Below, piece after piece: positions 47,525 to 58,074 of a stretch of DNA of 64,000 nt. Under the pieces are notes generated by a model. The model did no database searches. It had not been told where the DNA came from and was given only the letters and a program-made list of their open reading frames with translations. Every line of letters begins with the position of its first letter. Positions within the stretch are counted from its first letter, which is position 1. Source of the DNA: Gordonia pseudamarae (GTDB taxonomy: Bacteria; Actinomycetota; Actinomycetes; Mycobacteriales; Mycobacteriaceae); NCBI RefSeq assembly GCF_025273675.1, contig NZ_CP045809.1, positions 1,860,001 through 1,924,000 on the forward strand, written 5' to 3'. The translations under genes were made by a program, and so were the position numbers.

Positions 47525-50500
47525 GTGACCGTCGATCACATCCGCACCGGCCAGCTGGGAGCCTCCACCGCTTCCCGAACCACCGGCACATTGATGGACC
47601 AGATCGCCGCCGGTGAACCGTACGCGATCAGTTTCGGCGGGCAAGGCTCACCGTGGCTGCCGACGCTGGCGGAACTGGTCGTCGACGCCGACCTCGAATA
47701 CCGGATCAGCAAGTACATCGACGCCGCGGAACGGCTGATCGCGCCCGTCGCCGACCGGCTCTCGATCGCCCGCCCCGACGGCTTCCATCCGCTCACCTGG
47801 GTCCGGGCCCACGACGCCGGCGACGACGTGCCCACCGACACCGCGCTGGCCGACGCGACGCTGTCGGTGCCGGGTGTGCTGCTCGCCCAGCTCGCCGCCG
47901 TCGACGCGCTTGCCAAGCAGGGTCTGGACACCGCGACGATCCCGCCCACATCGGTGGTCGGTCATTCGCAGGGCATCCTGGCCACCGAGGTGATCGCCAA
48001 CGACGGCGCCGGTGTGGGCGCAGGCGTGGTGCTGGCACTGGCCCAGCTGATCGGTGCGGCGGGCACCATCGTCGCGCGCCGCCGGGGCCTGGCCGCCACC
48101 TCCGACGGCACGCCGATGATGGCCATCGGGAACGCCGCCCCCGAACGGATCGACGCCATCCTGGCCGACTACCGCGCGGGCCTGTCCGAACGTGACCTCG
48201 GCACCGAGCCGGTCGTCGCCATCCGCAACGGCCGGACCGCCGTCATCGTGGCGGGCGCACCCCGCCACCTGAAGGCACTGCGTGCCCGCTGCGAGCAGAT
48301 CGCCGACGGCGAAGTCGACCAGCGCAAGCGTAAGCTCACCGGCGGCGCTCCGTTCGCACCCAAGTTCGACGCGCTGGTCGTGTCGCTGGCCTTCCACCAC
48401 CCGTCGATGGCCGAAGCGGTCGAGATGGTGGCCCAGTGGGCCGAGGAATGCGGTATCGATCGGGCCGTCGCCGCCCGCCTGGCCGCCGATGTCCTGGTCA
48501 ACCACGTGGACTGGGTGTCGATCATCGACGAGGTGATCGCCGGCGGCTCCCGGTGGATCCTCGATCTCGGCCCGGCCGATCTGGCAACGCGCCTGACCTC
48601 CGGTCTGGTGCGCGGTCAGGGTATCGGGCTGGTTCCGGCAGCACTGCGCGTCGGCCAGCGCAACCTCTTCAGCCCCGGTGGCATCCCCGAGATCGAGGCG
48701 CGCTGGTCGCAGTTCGATCCGCTCCTGGTGGAACTGCCCGACGGACGCACCGTGGTGGAGACCGCGTTCACCCGGCTCACCGGCCGCTCGCCGATGCTCC
48801 TCGCGGGAATGACGCCCACCACCGTCGACCCCGCGATCGTCGCGGCGGCGGCGAACGCCGGACACTGGGCCGAACTCGCCGGCGGTGGCCAGGTGACCGA
48901 GGAGATCTTCGCCCGCAACATCGCCACCCTCACCGACCTGCTGGAACCCGGTCGTGAGGCTCAGTTCAACGCCCTGTTCCTCGACCCGTACCTGTGGAAG
49001 TTGCAACTCGGCGGCAAGCGGATCGTGCAGAAGGCCCGTGCCCAGGGCGCCCCGCTCGACGGCGTGATCGTCTCGGCGGGCATTCCCGAACTCGACGACG
49101 CGGTCGCACTGGTCGACGAGTTCGTCGAGGCGGGCCTGCGCTACGTCGCGTTCAAACCGGGCACCGTCGAGCAGATCCGTGCGGTCGTCCGGATCGCGGC
49201 CGAGGTGCCGCACCACCCGGTCATCGTGCAGATCGAGGGCGGCCGCGCCGGTGGCCACCACTCCTGGGAAGACCTCGACGACCTGCTGCTGGCCACCTAC
49301 GGTGAACTCCGCGCCCGTCCCAACGTCGTGATCTGCGTCGGCGGCGGCATCGGCACGCCCGAGCGGGCCGCCGAGTACCTGACCGGCGTGTGGTCGGAGA
49401 ACCTCGGCTACCCCAAGATGCCGCTCGACGGCATCCTCATCGGCACCGCCGCGATGGCCACCAAGGAAGCCACCACATCGCCCGAGGTCAAACAACTGCT
49501 CGTCGACACCATCGGTTGTGACGAATGGATCGGCGCCGGTCACGAGAGTGCCGGTATGGCCTCCGGACGCAGCCAGCTCGGTGCCGACATCCACGAGGTC
49601 GACAATGCCGCCTCGCGATGCGGACGTCTGCTCGACGACGTGGCAGGCGACGCCGATGCCGTCGCCGAACGTCGCGATGAGATCGTCGAGGCCCTCGCAC
49701 ACACGGCCAAGCCGTACTTCGGTGATGTCGCCGACATGACCTACCGGCAGTGGCTCGACCGCTATGCGACCTTGGCCGTCGGTGGCGAGAGAGTCGACGG
49801 GGGCTCGGTCTGGGCCGATCAGCTGCCGTGGGCCGACATCACCTGGCAGACGCGATTCATCGACATGCTGCAGCGCACCGAGGCCCGGATGGCCCCCGCC
49901 GACCGCGGCGAGGTGCCCACGATGTTCGCCGGCACCGCGAGCACCGACGATCCACACGCCGCGATCGACGCCCTGGTCAGCGTGTATCCCGAGGCCGAGG
50001 TCGATATTCTGCATCCGGCGGATGTGGCGTTCTTCTTCGAGTTGTGCCGTACCCCCGGCAAACCGGTCAACTTCGTACCCGTCATCGACAAGGACGTGCG
50101 CCGTTGGTGGCGCAGCGATTCGCTGTGGCAGGCGCACGACGCCCGTTACTCGGCCGACGAGGTGTGCATCATCCCCGGCCCGGTGGCCGTCGCCGGTATC
50201 ACCCGGGTCGACGAGCCGGTAGGGGAACTGCTCGACCGGTTCGAGGCCCACGTGGCCGCCGATCTGGCCGCCGCCGGCGGTCAGGCGATCCCGGTCGACG
50301 GTCGTAAGCGGGCCGGTGTCGTCTCCGGTGAGGGCGCGGTTGCCGCGGTCCTGGAGGCCGACGACGTCGAATGGGCCGGTCGGATCGTGCCCAATCCGGT
50401 CACCGTGATCGGTGACCGCGGCCGCTGGGTCGTCGTCGATCCCGGCCGGGCCGAACACGCGCCCACCGGCGCCGTACTCGAACGGGCCGCCGAGGACCGC

Positions 50501-53500
50501 TTCGATCTCGTCGTGCCCGTGTCCGGCACCACGATCCGTATTCCGCTGCGCGTCACCGCGGCGATCGCCGACGGCGGCAGCCCGCTGATCGATGTCGCCG
50601 ACGCGTCCGCGGCGATGACCGAGATCCTGACCGTCGCGGCCGGCGGCTCGCTGGCCGAGGTCACCGACGGCGTAAGCACCACCGTCTTCTCCTGGAATCC
50701 CGACTCGGTCGCCGACCACGCGGCGGTCACCGGTTACACACTGCCCGCGCATCTGACCCCGACCACCCCGACGCAGCCGTTCGGTTTCGCCGTGCCCGAT
50801 ACCCTCGTCGGCGCGTGCTGGCCGTCGGTGTTCAGCGTGATCGGCGCGGCCCGCGCCGAATCGGGCGATCCCGTCGTGGAGGGTCTGCTCGACCTGGTAC
50901 ATCTCGACCACGCGATCGAGGTCGCCGGCCAGATCCCGACGGTCAGCGACGATCTGGACGTGACCGCTGCCCTACAGGGCGTGTACGACGCCGAGGTGGG
51001 CCGGGTCATCGAGGTGGGTGTCGACATCGCCGTCGCCGGCTCGCCGGTCGCGCGACTGGTCGAGCGTTTCGCCATCCGGGGCCGCCTCGGATCGGCCGAA
51101 CTGACCGACCCAGCACGGGCGGGCGGTGCCGCCGACGGCGAACAGCAGGCCACCCGCAAACTGCTGCGCGCGGCCACCATCACCGCACCCGGCCACATGG
51201 GCGGATTCGCGGCGGTGTCCGGTGACCGCAACCCCATCCATACCGACGCCATCGCGGCCCGCCTGGCGGGACTGGGCGATCCGATCGTGCACGGCATGTG
51301 GCTCTCGGCCGCCGCCCAGCAGGTGGTGACCGCCACCGACGCCAAGAACCCGATACCGTCGCCGCGGCCGCTGCTCGGCTGGACCGCCCGCTACCTGGGC
51401 ATGGTCCGCACCGGTGACACGATCGCCGTGCGCGTCGACCGGGTCGGACTCGACGCGGGCCGTGAGGTCGTCGAGGTCACCGCCAAGGTCGGCGACAACC
51501 TGGTGATGAGCGCGACCGGTGTACTCGCCGCCCCGCGCACTGTGTACGCATTCCCGGGACAGGGCATCCAGTCCAAGGGGATGGGTCTGGACGCCCGGTC
51601 CCGCTCCAAGGCCGCCCGCGACGTGTGGGACCGTGCCGACAAGCACACCCGTGCCGCGCTGGGCTTCTCGATCCTGGCCGTGGTGCGCGACAACCCGACC
51701 ACCCTGGTGGCCGGTGGCACCACTTACAACCACCCGGACGGCGTGCTGTACCTGACCCAGTTCACCCAGGTCGCGATGGCCACCCTCGGTGTCGCGCAGA
51801 TCGCCGAACTCAAGGAGTCCGGAGGCTTCGTCGACGGCGCCATCACCTGCGGCCACTCGGTGGGCGAGTACAACGCGCTCGCCGCCTGTGCCGGCGTTCT
51901 GCCGCTCGAAGCGGTGCTCGAAGTGGTGTTCCAGCGCGGCGAGGCCATGCATCACCTCGTTCCACGAGATGACAAGGGCCGCAGCGATTACCGGATGGCT
52001 GCCATCCGGCCCAGCCAGTTCGGGCTCGCTGACTCCGATGTCACCGCATTCGTCGATGACATGTCGGCGCGTACCGGTGAATTCCTGGAGGTGGTCAACC
52101 TCAACCTGCTCGGCTCGCAGTACGCGATCGCCGGTACTGTCCGCGGACTCGAGAGCCTCGAAGCCGAGATCGACCGTCGCCGTGCCGAATTCGGCGGAAA
52201 GCGGTCGTTCATCGTGGTACCGGGCATCGACGTACCGTTCCATTCGACCGTGCTGCGTGCCGGTGTGCCCGAGTTCCGGACCAAGCTCGACGAGCTTCTG
52301 CCCGCGCATATCGATCCGGAAATCCTTGTCGGACATTATATTCCGAACCTGGTGCCGCGACTGTTCTCGCTCGAACGCGACTTCGTGGCCGAGATCGCCG
52401 CGCTCGTCCCGTCCGCACCGCTCGACGACGTTCTCGCCGACTGGGACGGCTGGGCCGCCCGCCCGGGCGAACTGGTGCGTGTGGTGCTCATCGAGCTGCT
52501 GGCCTGGCAGTTCGCCAGCCCGGTCCGCTGGATCGAGACACAGGAACTGCTCTTCGCCCCGCGTGAACGGGACGGACTGGGCATCCAGCGGTTCATCGAG
52601 ATCGGTGTGAAGAGTGCGCCGACGCTGTCCGGTCTGGCCGGCAACACCCTCAAGCTCGACGACTACGCGCCCGCCACCGCAGAGGTGCTCAACCTCGAAC
52701 GCGACACCGCCGTCATCCTCGCGCAGGATGCCGGAGTGGAGCCCGAGGATGACGACGCCGTCGAGGCCGTTGCCGAAAGCGCCGATCAGGCAACCGAATC
52801 GGCACCTGCCGCGGCTGCCGCCCCGGCCCCGGCCGCACCTGTCGCCCCGGCCGGCGGTCCGCGTCCCGAGGACATCTCCTTCGGGCCGGCCGACGCCGTC
52901 CGGGCCGTGATCGCGATGTGGACCAAGATGGGTGTCGACCAGATCGGTGCCGCCGACACCATCGAGGCCCTGTGCGACGGTGTGTCCTCGCGCCGCAACC
53001 AGCTGCTGCTCGACATCGGCGGCGAACTGGGACTGGGCGCCATCGACGGTGCCGCCGAAGCCGACATGGTGGCGTTGTCGTCGACCGTGCAGACGCTGGC
53101 CCGCGGCTACCGTCCGCTCGGCGCGGTCCTCACCGACGCGGTGTCCGAACAGATCCGCAAGGTCATGGGCCCGCTGGGCAAACGCCAGTCCTACATCACC
53201 GACCGGGTGGAGAAGGTGTGGCAGCTCGGCCCCGGCTGGGGCCTGCACACCGTCGTCGCCCTGGCGATGGGTACCCGTGAAGGTGCGAGCGTGCGCGGCG
53301 GTGACCTCGGCAGCCTGCTCGACGGTCCGCTGTCCGGCGCCGACGCGCTGGACTCGCTGATCGACCGCGCCGTCGCCGCGGTCGGTGCCGACAAGGGCAT
53401 CGCCGTGGCCAAGCCCGCCGCCGAATCCGGTGGCGGGGCCACGGTGGACGCGGCCGCGCTCGGCGAGTTCGCCGAACAGATCACCGGCCGGTCCGGTGTC

Positions 53501-56500
53501 CTGGCGACCGCCGCACAGACCGTGCTGGCCAAGCTGGGCCTGACCGACACCGCCGGAACACCCGAGGTCGAGGAGAACCCGGACGCCGCGATTGCCGCGC
53601 TGGTCAGCGCCGAACTCGGTTCGGACTGGGCGCGCACCGTCGCACCCGCCTTCGACGAGCGCAAGGTCGTGCTCATCGACGACCGCTGGGCCACCAGTCG
53701 TGAGGATCTGGTGCGGCTGTGGCTGACCGACGCCGCCGATCTCGACGCCGACGCCGCCACCCGGTTCGCCGGGGCCGGTGAGGTCGTCGCCGAACACGCC
53801 ACCTGGTGGCAGGAGAAGGCGACGGCGGCGGGCAACGCGGAGCACGCACAGGTGTACGGCCGGATCGCCGAGGTCGCGCGTGCGGAGAGGGTCGGCGAGT
53901 ACGCCGACCAGATCGCCGTCGTCACCGGCGCCAGCAGGGGCTCCATCGCTGCGGCCGTCGTCGGTGGGCTGCTCGCCGGCGGTGCGACCGTCGTCGCCAC
54001 CACCTCGCGCCTCGACTCGGACCGGCTTGCCTTCTACAAGGAGCTGTACCGCACCCACGCGCGCTGCGGCGCCGCCCTGTGGGTCGCGCCGGCCAACATG
54101 GCCTCCTACTCCGATGTCGACGACCTGGTGTCGTGGATCGGTTCGGAGCAGACCGAGAACCTCGGCAGCACAACCGCCGTGGTCAAGCCCGCACTCAAGC
54201 CGACGATGCTGTTCCCGTTCGCCGCGCCGCGGGTTGCCGGTGACCTCACTGATGCCGGCGCGCGCGCCGAGCTGGAGATGAAGGTGCTGCTGTGGTCGGT
54301 GGAGCGGCTGATCGCCGCCCTGTCCGACATCAACGCCGACCACGACCTCGCGGCACGTCTGCACGTGGTGCTGCCCGGCTCGCCCAACCGCGGCATGTTC
54401 GGCGGTGACGGCGCCTACGGCGAGGCCAAGGCGGCCCTGGACGCAGTGGTGACCCGTTGGAACGTCGAAGACTCGTGGAAGCGCCGGACCACCCTGGCGC
54501 ACGCGCTGATCGGCTGGGTCCGTGGCACGGGTCTGATGGGCCACAATGATCCGCTGGTCGACGCCGTCGAAGAGGCAGGTGTGCGTACCTGGAGCACCGC
54601 CGAGATGGCGGCCAACCTGCTCGGCGTGTGCACGCCGGAGCAGCGGGCGCAGGCCGCGCAGGCTCCGATCGTCGCCGACTTCACCGGTGGACTCGACCCG
54701 GACGCCATCGATCTCAAGGCGCTGGCCGCGGCCGCACAGGCCGAGGCCGCCGAGGTCGAGGCGGACGAGGATTCCGCCGACACCGGTGCCGACACCGTCG
54801 CGGCGCTGCCCGCCCCGGCACGTGCCCGCGCATCGATGCGCCCGCAGTGGGCGCCGATCGAGGCCAAGCCCGAGGACCTGGTGGTGATCGTCGGTGCCGG
54901 CGAGCTCGGCCCGTACGGTTCGGCGCGAACCCGCTTCGAGATGGAGGTCGACGAGAAACTGTCGGCCGCGGGGGTGCTGGAACTGGCCTGGAACACAGGT
55001 CTGATCACCTGGGACAGCGCGCCCAAACCGGGCTGGTACGACACGGCCTCCGGTGACCCGGTGGCCGAATCCGAGATCGCCGACCGCTACCACGACGAGG
55101 TGGTCGAGCGGTGCGGTATCCGGCGCTACGCCGACGACGGCGCGATGGTGGACAACACCTCGCCGCTGCTGACCTCCGTGTTCCTCGACGAGGATCTCAC
55201 CTTCTCGGTGGGATCGGAGGCCGAGGCGCGTGCGTTTGCCGCCACCGCCCCCGACAAGACACGGGTACAGTTCGCCGCCGAATCCGGAGAATGGCAGGTC
55301 ACCAGACTCGCCGGCACCGAGATCCGCGTGCCCCGCCAGTTCGAGCTCAGCAGGACCGTCGGCGGTCAGATCCCGACAGGTTTCGACCCGACCCGTTGGG
55401 GCGTCACCCCCGACATGGTCGAATCCATCGACCGGGTTGCGCTGTGGAACCTCGTCGCCACCGTCGACGCGTTCCTGTCGTCGGGCTTCACCCCGGCCGA
55501 GTTGATGCGCTGGGTGCACCCCGGCCTGGTGGCCAACACCCAGGGCACCGGCATGGGCGGCATGACCTCGATGCGTGAGCTGTACATCAACACGCTGCTC
55601 GGTGAGGCCAAGGCCAACGACATCCTGCAGGAAGCGCTGCCCAATATCGTTGCCGCACATGTCGTACAGTCCTATATCGGCAGCTACGGCGCGATGATCC
55701 ACCCGGTCGCCGCCTGTGCCACCGCCGCGGTGTCGGTGGAGGAGGGCGTCGACAAGATCCGCCTCGGCAAGGCGCTGTTCGCGGTCGCCGGCGGGTTCGA
55801 CGACCTCGGTATCGAAGGCATCGTCGGCTTCGGTGACATGTCGGCCACCGCCGAATCGGCCGCGATGTCCGCCCGCGGCATCGATGAGCGCCGCTTCTCC
55901 CGCGCCAACGACCGGCGCCGGGGCGGGTTCGTCGAATCGCAGGGCGGTGGCACGATTCTGCTGGCCCGCGGTGACGTGGCCGCGCAGATGGGACTGCCCG
56001 TGCTCGGTGTGGTGGCCTGGGCGCAGAGCTTCGGCGACGGCGTGCACACCTCGATCCCGGCTCCGGGGCTGGGTGCGCTGGGTGCGGCCCGTGGCGGCCT
56101 GACCTCGCCGCTGGCCGGCGCGCTGGCCACCCTCGGAGTGAGCGCCGACGAGGTGGGCGTGATCTCCAAGCACGACACATCCACCCGCGCAAACGATCCC
56201 AACGAGTCCGAGCTGCACGAGCGGCTGGCCTCGGCGATCGGCCGCAGCGAAGGCGCACCGCTGTTCGTGGTCTCGCAGAAGTCGCTCACCGGTCACGCCA
56301 AGGGCGGCGCGGCGGCCTTCCAGCTGATCGGGCTGTGCCAGGTGCTGCGCGACGGAGTGATCCCGCCCAACCGCAGCCTCGACTGCGTCGACGAGAAGAT
56401 GCAGGAGTACCCGCACCTGGTGTGGGCGCGTGACACCCTGCACCTGGGTGAGCGCTTCCCGCTCAAGGCCGGTCTGCTCACCAGCCTCGGCTTCGGGCAT

Positions 56501-56779
56501 GTGTCCGGGCTGATCGCCGTGGTCCATCCGGAGGCGTTCGTGGCCACTCTCGATCCGGCTGTCGCCGACGACTACCGCGAGCGGGCCGCCGAACGCGAAC
56601 GGCTCGGCAACCAGCGCCTGCTGGATGCGATGTGCGGTGGCGAGGCCGCCTACACCCGGCCCTCGGGCCGCCGATTTGACGCCGACCGCGACGAGCACGA
56701 CGCGGAATCGGAACTGCTGCTCGATACTTCGGCACGCCTGGGTGCGTCGGGTGCGTACGGCGTAGGGTCGGTGCGATGA
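47525..56779 (+). CDS. fas: Type I fatty acid synthase (FAS-I), single multidomain polypeptide
   Basis: A 3084-residue megasynthase, as in mycobacteria (3069 in M. tuberculosis), making C16-C26 acyl-CoA primers for mycolic acids. Domain order: acetyltransferase (VVGHSQG, Ser148); enoyl reductase (from ~424, LLAGMTPTTVDPAIVAAAA); dehydratase hot-dog (GDRNPIHTD near 1232); malonyl/palmitoyl transferase (FPGQGIQ near 1341, GHSVGEY Ser near 1445); ACP (DGVSSRRNQ, phosphopantetheine Ser 1821 or 1822); ketoreductase (VVTGASRGSIAAAVVGG near 2131); ketosynthase (VAACATAAVS, Cys2731, with KHDTST and KSLTGHAKGG). An Ala/Pro-rich linker precedes the ACP. Start GTG 47525 has GAGGAG; the open frame extends upstream without conservation. 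It overlaps acpS by 4 nt. Confidence 0.98.
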   Translation: MTVDHIRTGQLGASTASRTTGTLMDQIAAGEPYAISFGGQGSPWLPTLAELVVDADLEYRISKYIDAAERLIAPVADRLSIARPDGFHPLTWVRAHDAGDDVPTDTALADATLSVPGVLLAQLAAVDALAKQGLDTATIPPTSVVGHSQGILATEVIANDGAGVGAGVVLALAQLIGAAGTIVARRRGLAATSDGTPMMAIGNAAPERIDAILADYRAGLSERDLGTEPVVAIRNGRTAVIVAGAPRHLKALRARCEQIADGEVDQRKRKLTGGAPFAPKFDALVVSLAFHHPSMAEAVEMVAQWAEECGIDRAVAARLAADVLVNHVDWVSIIDEVIAGGSRWILDLGPADLATRLTSGLVRGQGIGLVPAALRVGQRNLFSPGGIPEIEARWSQFDPLLVELPDGRTVVETAFTRLTGRSPMLLAGMTPTTVDPAIVAAAANAGHWAELAGGGQVTEEIFARNIATLTDLLEPGREAQFNALFLDPYLWKLQLGGKRIVQKARAQGAPLDGVIVSAGIPELDDAVALVDEFVEAGLRYVAFKPGTVEQIRAVVRIAAEVPHHPVIVQIEGGRAGGHHSWEDLDDLLLATYGELRARPNVVICVGGGIGTPERAAEYLTGVWSENLGYPKMPLDGILIGTAAMATKEATTSPEVKQLLVDTIGCDEWIGAGHESAGMASGRSQLGADIHEVDNAASRCGRLLDDVAGDADAVAERRDEIVEALAHTAKPYFGDVADMTYRQWLDRYATLAVGGERVDGGSVWADQLPWADITWQTRFIDMLQRTEARMAPADRGEVPTMFAGTASTDDPHAAIDALVSVYPEAEVDILHPADVAFFFELCRTPGKPVNFVPVIDKDVRRWWRSDSLWQAHDARYSADEVCIIPGPVAVAGITRVDEPVGELLDRFEAHVAADLAAAGGQAIPVDGRKRAGVVSGEGAVAAVLEADDVEWAGRIVPNPVTVIGDRGRWVVVDPGRAEHAPTGAVLERAAEDRFDLVVPVSGTTIRIPLRVTAAIADGGSPLIDVADASAAMTEILTVAAGGSLAEVTDGVSTTVFSWNPDSVADHAAVTGYTLPAHLTPTTPTQPFGFAVPDTLVGACWPSVFSVIGAARAESGDPVVEGLLDLVHLDHAIEVAGQIPTVSDDLDVTAALQGVYDAEVGRVIEVGVDIAVAGSPVARLVERFAIRGRLGSAELTDPARAGGAADGEQQATRKLLRAATITAPGHMGGFAAVSGDRNPIHTDAIAARLAGLGDPIVHGMWLSAAAQQVVTATDAKNPIPSPRPLLGWTARYLGMVRTGDTIAVRVDRVGLDAGREVVEVTAKVGDNLVMSATGVLAAPRTVYAFPGQGIQSKGMGLDARSRSKAARDVWDRADKHTRAALGFSILAVVRDNPTTLVAGGTTYNHPDGVLYLTQFTQVAMATLGVAQIAELKESGGFVDGAITCGHSVGEYNALAACAGVLPLEAVLEVVFQRGEAMHHLVPRDDKGRSDYRMAAIRPSQFGLADSDVTAFVDDMSARTGEFLEVVNLNLLGSQYAIAGTVRGLESLEAEIDRRRAEFGGKRSFIVVPGIDVPFHSTVLRAGVPEFRTKLDELLPAHIDPEILVGHYIPNLVPRLFSLERDFVAEIAALVPSAPLDDVLADWDGWAARPGELVRVVLIELLAWQFASPVRWIETQELLFAPRERDGLGIQRFIEIGVKSAPTLSGLAGNTLKLDDYAPATAEVLNLERDTAVILAQDAGVEPEDDDAVEAVAESADQATESAPAAAAAPAPAAPVAPAGGPRPEDISFGPADAVRAVIAMWTKMGVDQIGAADTIEALCDGVSSRRNQLLLDIGGELGLGAIDGAAEADMVALSSTVQTLARGYRPLGAVLTDAVSEQIRKVMGPLGKRQSYITDRVEKVWQLGPGWGLHTVVALAMGTREGASVRGGDLGSLLDGPLSGADALDSLIDRAVAAVGADKGIAVAKPAAESGGGATVDAAALGEFAEQITGRSGVLATAAQTVLAKLGLTDTAGTPEVEENPDAAIAALVSAELGSDWARTVAPAFDERKVVLIDDRWATSREDLVRLWLTDAADLDADAATRFAGAGEVVAEHATWWQEKATAAGNAEHAQVYGRIAEVARAERVGEYADQIAVVTGASRGSIAAAVVGGLLAGGATVVATTSRLDSDRLAFYKELYRTHARCGAALWVAPANMASYSDVDDLVSWIGSEQTENLGSTTAVVKPALKPTMLFPFAAPRVAGDLTDAGARAELEMKVLLWSVERLIAALSDINADHDLAARLHVVLPGSPNRGMFGGDGAYGEAKAALDAVVTRWNVEDSWKRRTTLAHALIGWVRGTGLMGHNDPLVDAVEEAGVRTWSTAEMAANLLGVCTPEQRAQAAQAPIVADFTGGLDPDAIDLKALAAAAQAEAAEVEADEDSADTGADTVAALPAPARARASMRPQWAPIEAKPEDLVVIVGAGELGPYGSARTRFEMEVDEKLSAAGVLELAWNTGLITWDSAPKPGWYDTASGDPVAESEIADRYHDEVVERCGIRRYADDGAMVDNTSPLLTSVFLDEDLTFSVGSEAEARAFAATAPDKTRVQFAAESGEWQVTRLAGTEIRVPRQFELSRTVGGQIPTGFDPTRWGVTPDMVESIDRVALWNLVATVDAFLSSGFTPAELMRWVHPGLVANTQGTGMGGMTSMRELYINTLLGEAKANDILQEALPNIVAAHVVQSYIGSYGAMIHPVAACATAAVSVEEGVDKIRLGKALFAVAGGFDDLGIEGIVGFGDMSATAESAAMSARGIDERRFSRANDRRRGGFVESQGGGTILLARGDVAAQMGLPVLGVVAWAQSFGDGVHTSIPAPGLGALGAARGGLTSPLAGALATLGVSADEVGVISKHDTSTRANDPNESELHERLASAIGRSEGAPLFVVSQKSLTGHAKGGAAAFQLIGLCQVLRDGVIPPNRSLDCVDEKMQEYPHLVWARDTLHLGERFPLKAGLLTSLGFGHVSGLIAVVHPEAFVATLDPAVADDYRERAAERERLGNQRLLDAMCGGEAAYTRPSGRRFDADRDEHDAESELLLDTSARLGASGAYGVGSVR

Positions 56780-57180
56780 GTGTGTTGGGCGTGGGGATCG
56801 ACATCGTGTCGGTCCCCGGCTTCAGGGAGCAACTGGCACAGGCCGGCACCACCTTCGGGGACCGGTTCACCACCCGCGAACGACGTGACGCGGGTGTGGG
56901 CACCGGCGACGACGCACTTCACCTGGCCGCCCGCTGGGCCGCCAAGGAGGCCGTGATCAAGGCCTGGTCGGTGAGCCGCTATGGCCGAAAGCCGTTGCTG
57001 CCGTTGATCCGGCACAGCGATATCGAGGTGGTCACCGATAACTGGGGCCGCCCGGCGATCCGGCTGGCCGGCGAGATCGCCGACCTGCTCCGCGACACTG
57101 TCGTGCACGTCTCGCTCACCCACGACGGTGATACCGCCGCCGCCGTCGCCATCCTCGAATCCGCGCCGATCGAGGACTGA
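56776..57180 (+). CDS. acpS: Holo-ACP synthase
   Basis: A 134-residue 4'-phosphopantetheinyl transferase that activates the FAS-I ACP. The family markers are VGIDIVSVPGF (metal Asp9), AARWAAKEAVIKAW (WxxKEAxxKA type) and VVHVSLTHDGDTAAAVAI. The ATG overlaps the fas stop (ATGA), a coupling that keeps carrier protein and its activating enzyme in step, as in Rv2524c-Rv2523c. A large hairpin follows the stop. Confidence 0.96.
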   Translation: MSVLGVGIDIVSVPGFREQLAQAGTTFGDRFTTRERRDAGVGTGDDALHLAARWAAKEAVIKAWSVSRYGRKPLLPLIRHSDIEVVTDNWGRPAIRLAGEIADLLRDTVVHVSLTHDGDTAAAVAILESAPIED

Positions 57181-57186
57181 CCCCCA

Positions 57187-57229
57187 CCCGGCCGGTTGAG
57201 GTGCGAAACTCGCGCCTCAACCGGCCGGG
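57187..57229. terminator. Hairpin after fas-acpS, member of the dispersed palindrome family
   Basis: The arms CCCGGCCGGTTGAGG and CCTCAACCGGCCGGG are exact reverse complements. The stem extends inward by four pairs (one G-U) to a five-base loop. It lies 6 nt after the acpS stop and contains the GGTTGAGG element shared with the other repeat copies. Confidence 0.85.
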
Positions 57230-57258
57230 TGTCTGTTGGTTGAGGTGGCCCGCCATTT

Positions 57259-57355
57259 GTTGGTTGAGGTGTGAGGAGCGTTAGCGACAAGCCTCGAAAC
57301 CTGGACCTCCGTTGGTTGCGGTGTGAGGAGCGTTGGCGACGAGCCTCGAAACCTG
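57259..57355. repeat. Dispersed palindromic repeat, copy 4 (two direct units)
   Basis: Two 45-bp units, 57259-57303 and 57311-57355, differ at three positions. Both contain GTGTGAGGAGCGTT and AGCCTCGAAACCTG, the reverse complement of the elements at 1807 and 40215. Together with the hairpin at 57187 it fills the 250-nt convergent gap between acpS and the TetR gene. Confidence 0.88.
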
Positions 57356-57430
57356 TTGAGACGACGTCATTCTCATACGAGAACTCGCGGCTCACACCCC
57401 AACCGTTCGGGGCTAGCCGGATCGCGCCGG

Positions 57431-58063
57431 TCAATCCACCCGGGCCACCGACTCTTCGAGCAGGAGGTAGCCGGCCAGCATCCGTTTGAGTTCGGCGACG
57501 ATCGCCTGGTGCTGCGTCACGTCCTGCACCGACAGGCTCAGCAGTGAGTAGGTGGTGTGTACCAGCACCTGCGACATCATTTCGCGGCGGCCCCGCTGCG
57601 ATGGGGTGAGCGGGGCGAGGGCACGGGCCACGAGCTCGGCCAGGAGCCGCTCGTTCTGGATGGCGGTCAGCCGTGTCGACGGCGTCGACTGGACCGCCAG
57701 CCACACCGCGCGGCGTGACGGGTCGGTGCGCCACAGGGCGGCCAGGTGGTCGAGGAACTTCTCCAGCAGGTGCGGCCAGTCCAGTGACGGCACCTCATCG
57801 GCGAACGCGGCCAGTTCATCGCGGACGGTGGCGGTGTCCTGCCGGTCGAGTTCGCACACGATCACGTACTTGTTGGCGAAGTACTGGTAGAGCGTGCCGA
57901 TCGGAACCTCGGCGCGGGTGGCGATCTCCTCACACGTGAGGGACTCGATTCCGACCTCGATCAGCAACTCGCGCGCCGCGCCCAGCATGGCCTGGAACTT
58001 GCGTTTGCTGCGTTCCTGGGCGGGCCGTTTGCGTGGAACGAGCAGCTCGGTGTCGTCGGGCAT
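57431..58063 (-). CDS. TetR-family transcriptional regulator
   Basis: A 210-residue repressor-type protein. The N-terminal helix-turn-helix is TCEEIATRAEVPIGTLYQYFANKYVIVCEL, preceded by a basic arm (PRKRPAQERSKRKFQAML). The C-terminal ligand domain has no recognisable specificity. The ATG at 58063 (MPDDTELL) is used; the frame extends upstream only as an overlap of bcp. It starts 11 nt after the bcp stop and is likely cotranscribed with it. The ligand is unknown. Confidence 0.88.
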   Translation of the reverse strand: MPDDTELLVPRKRPAQERSKRKFQAMLGAARELLIEVGIESLTCEEIATRAEVPIGTLYQYFANKYVIVCELDRQDTATVRDELAAFADEVPSLDWPHLLEKFLDHLAALWRTDPSRRAVWLAVQSTPSTRLTAIQNERLLAELVARALAPLTPSQRGRREMMSQVLVHTTYSLLSLSVQDVTQHQAIVAELKRMLAGYLLLEESVARVD

Positions 58064-58074
58064 CCGGCAGGGCG

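Noticed and set aside
47648..50911. A 1087-residue minus-strand open frame inside fas
   Set aside because: It is antisense to the acetyltransferase and reductase domains, with Gly/Arg/His-rich low-complexity sequence expected from reverse reading of high-GC codons.
50972..56698. A 1908-residue minus-strand open frame inside fas
   Set aside because: Same reason as above; it mirrors the codon structure of fas and shows no protein family.
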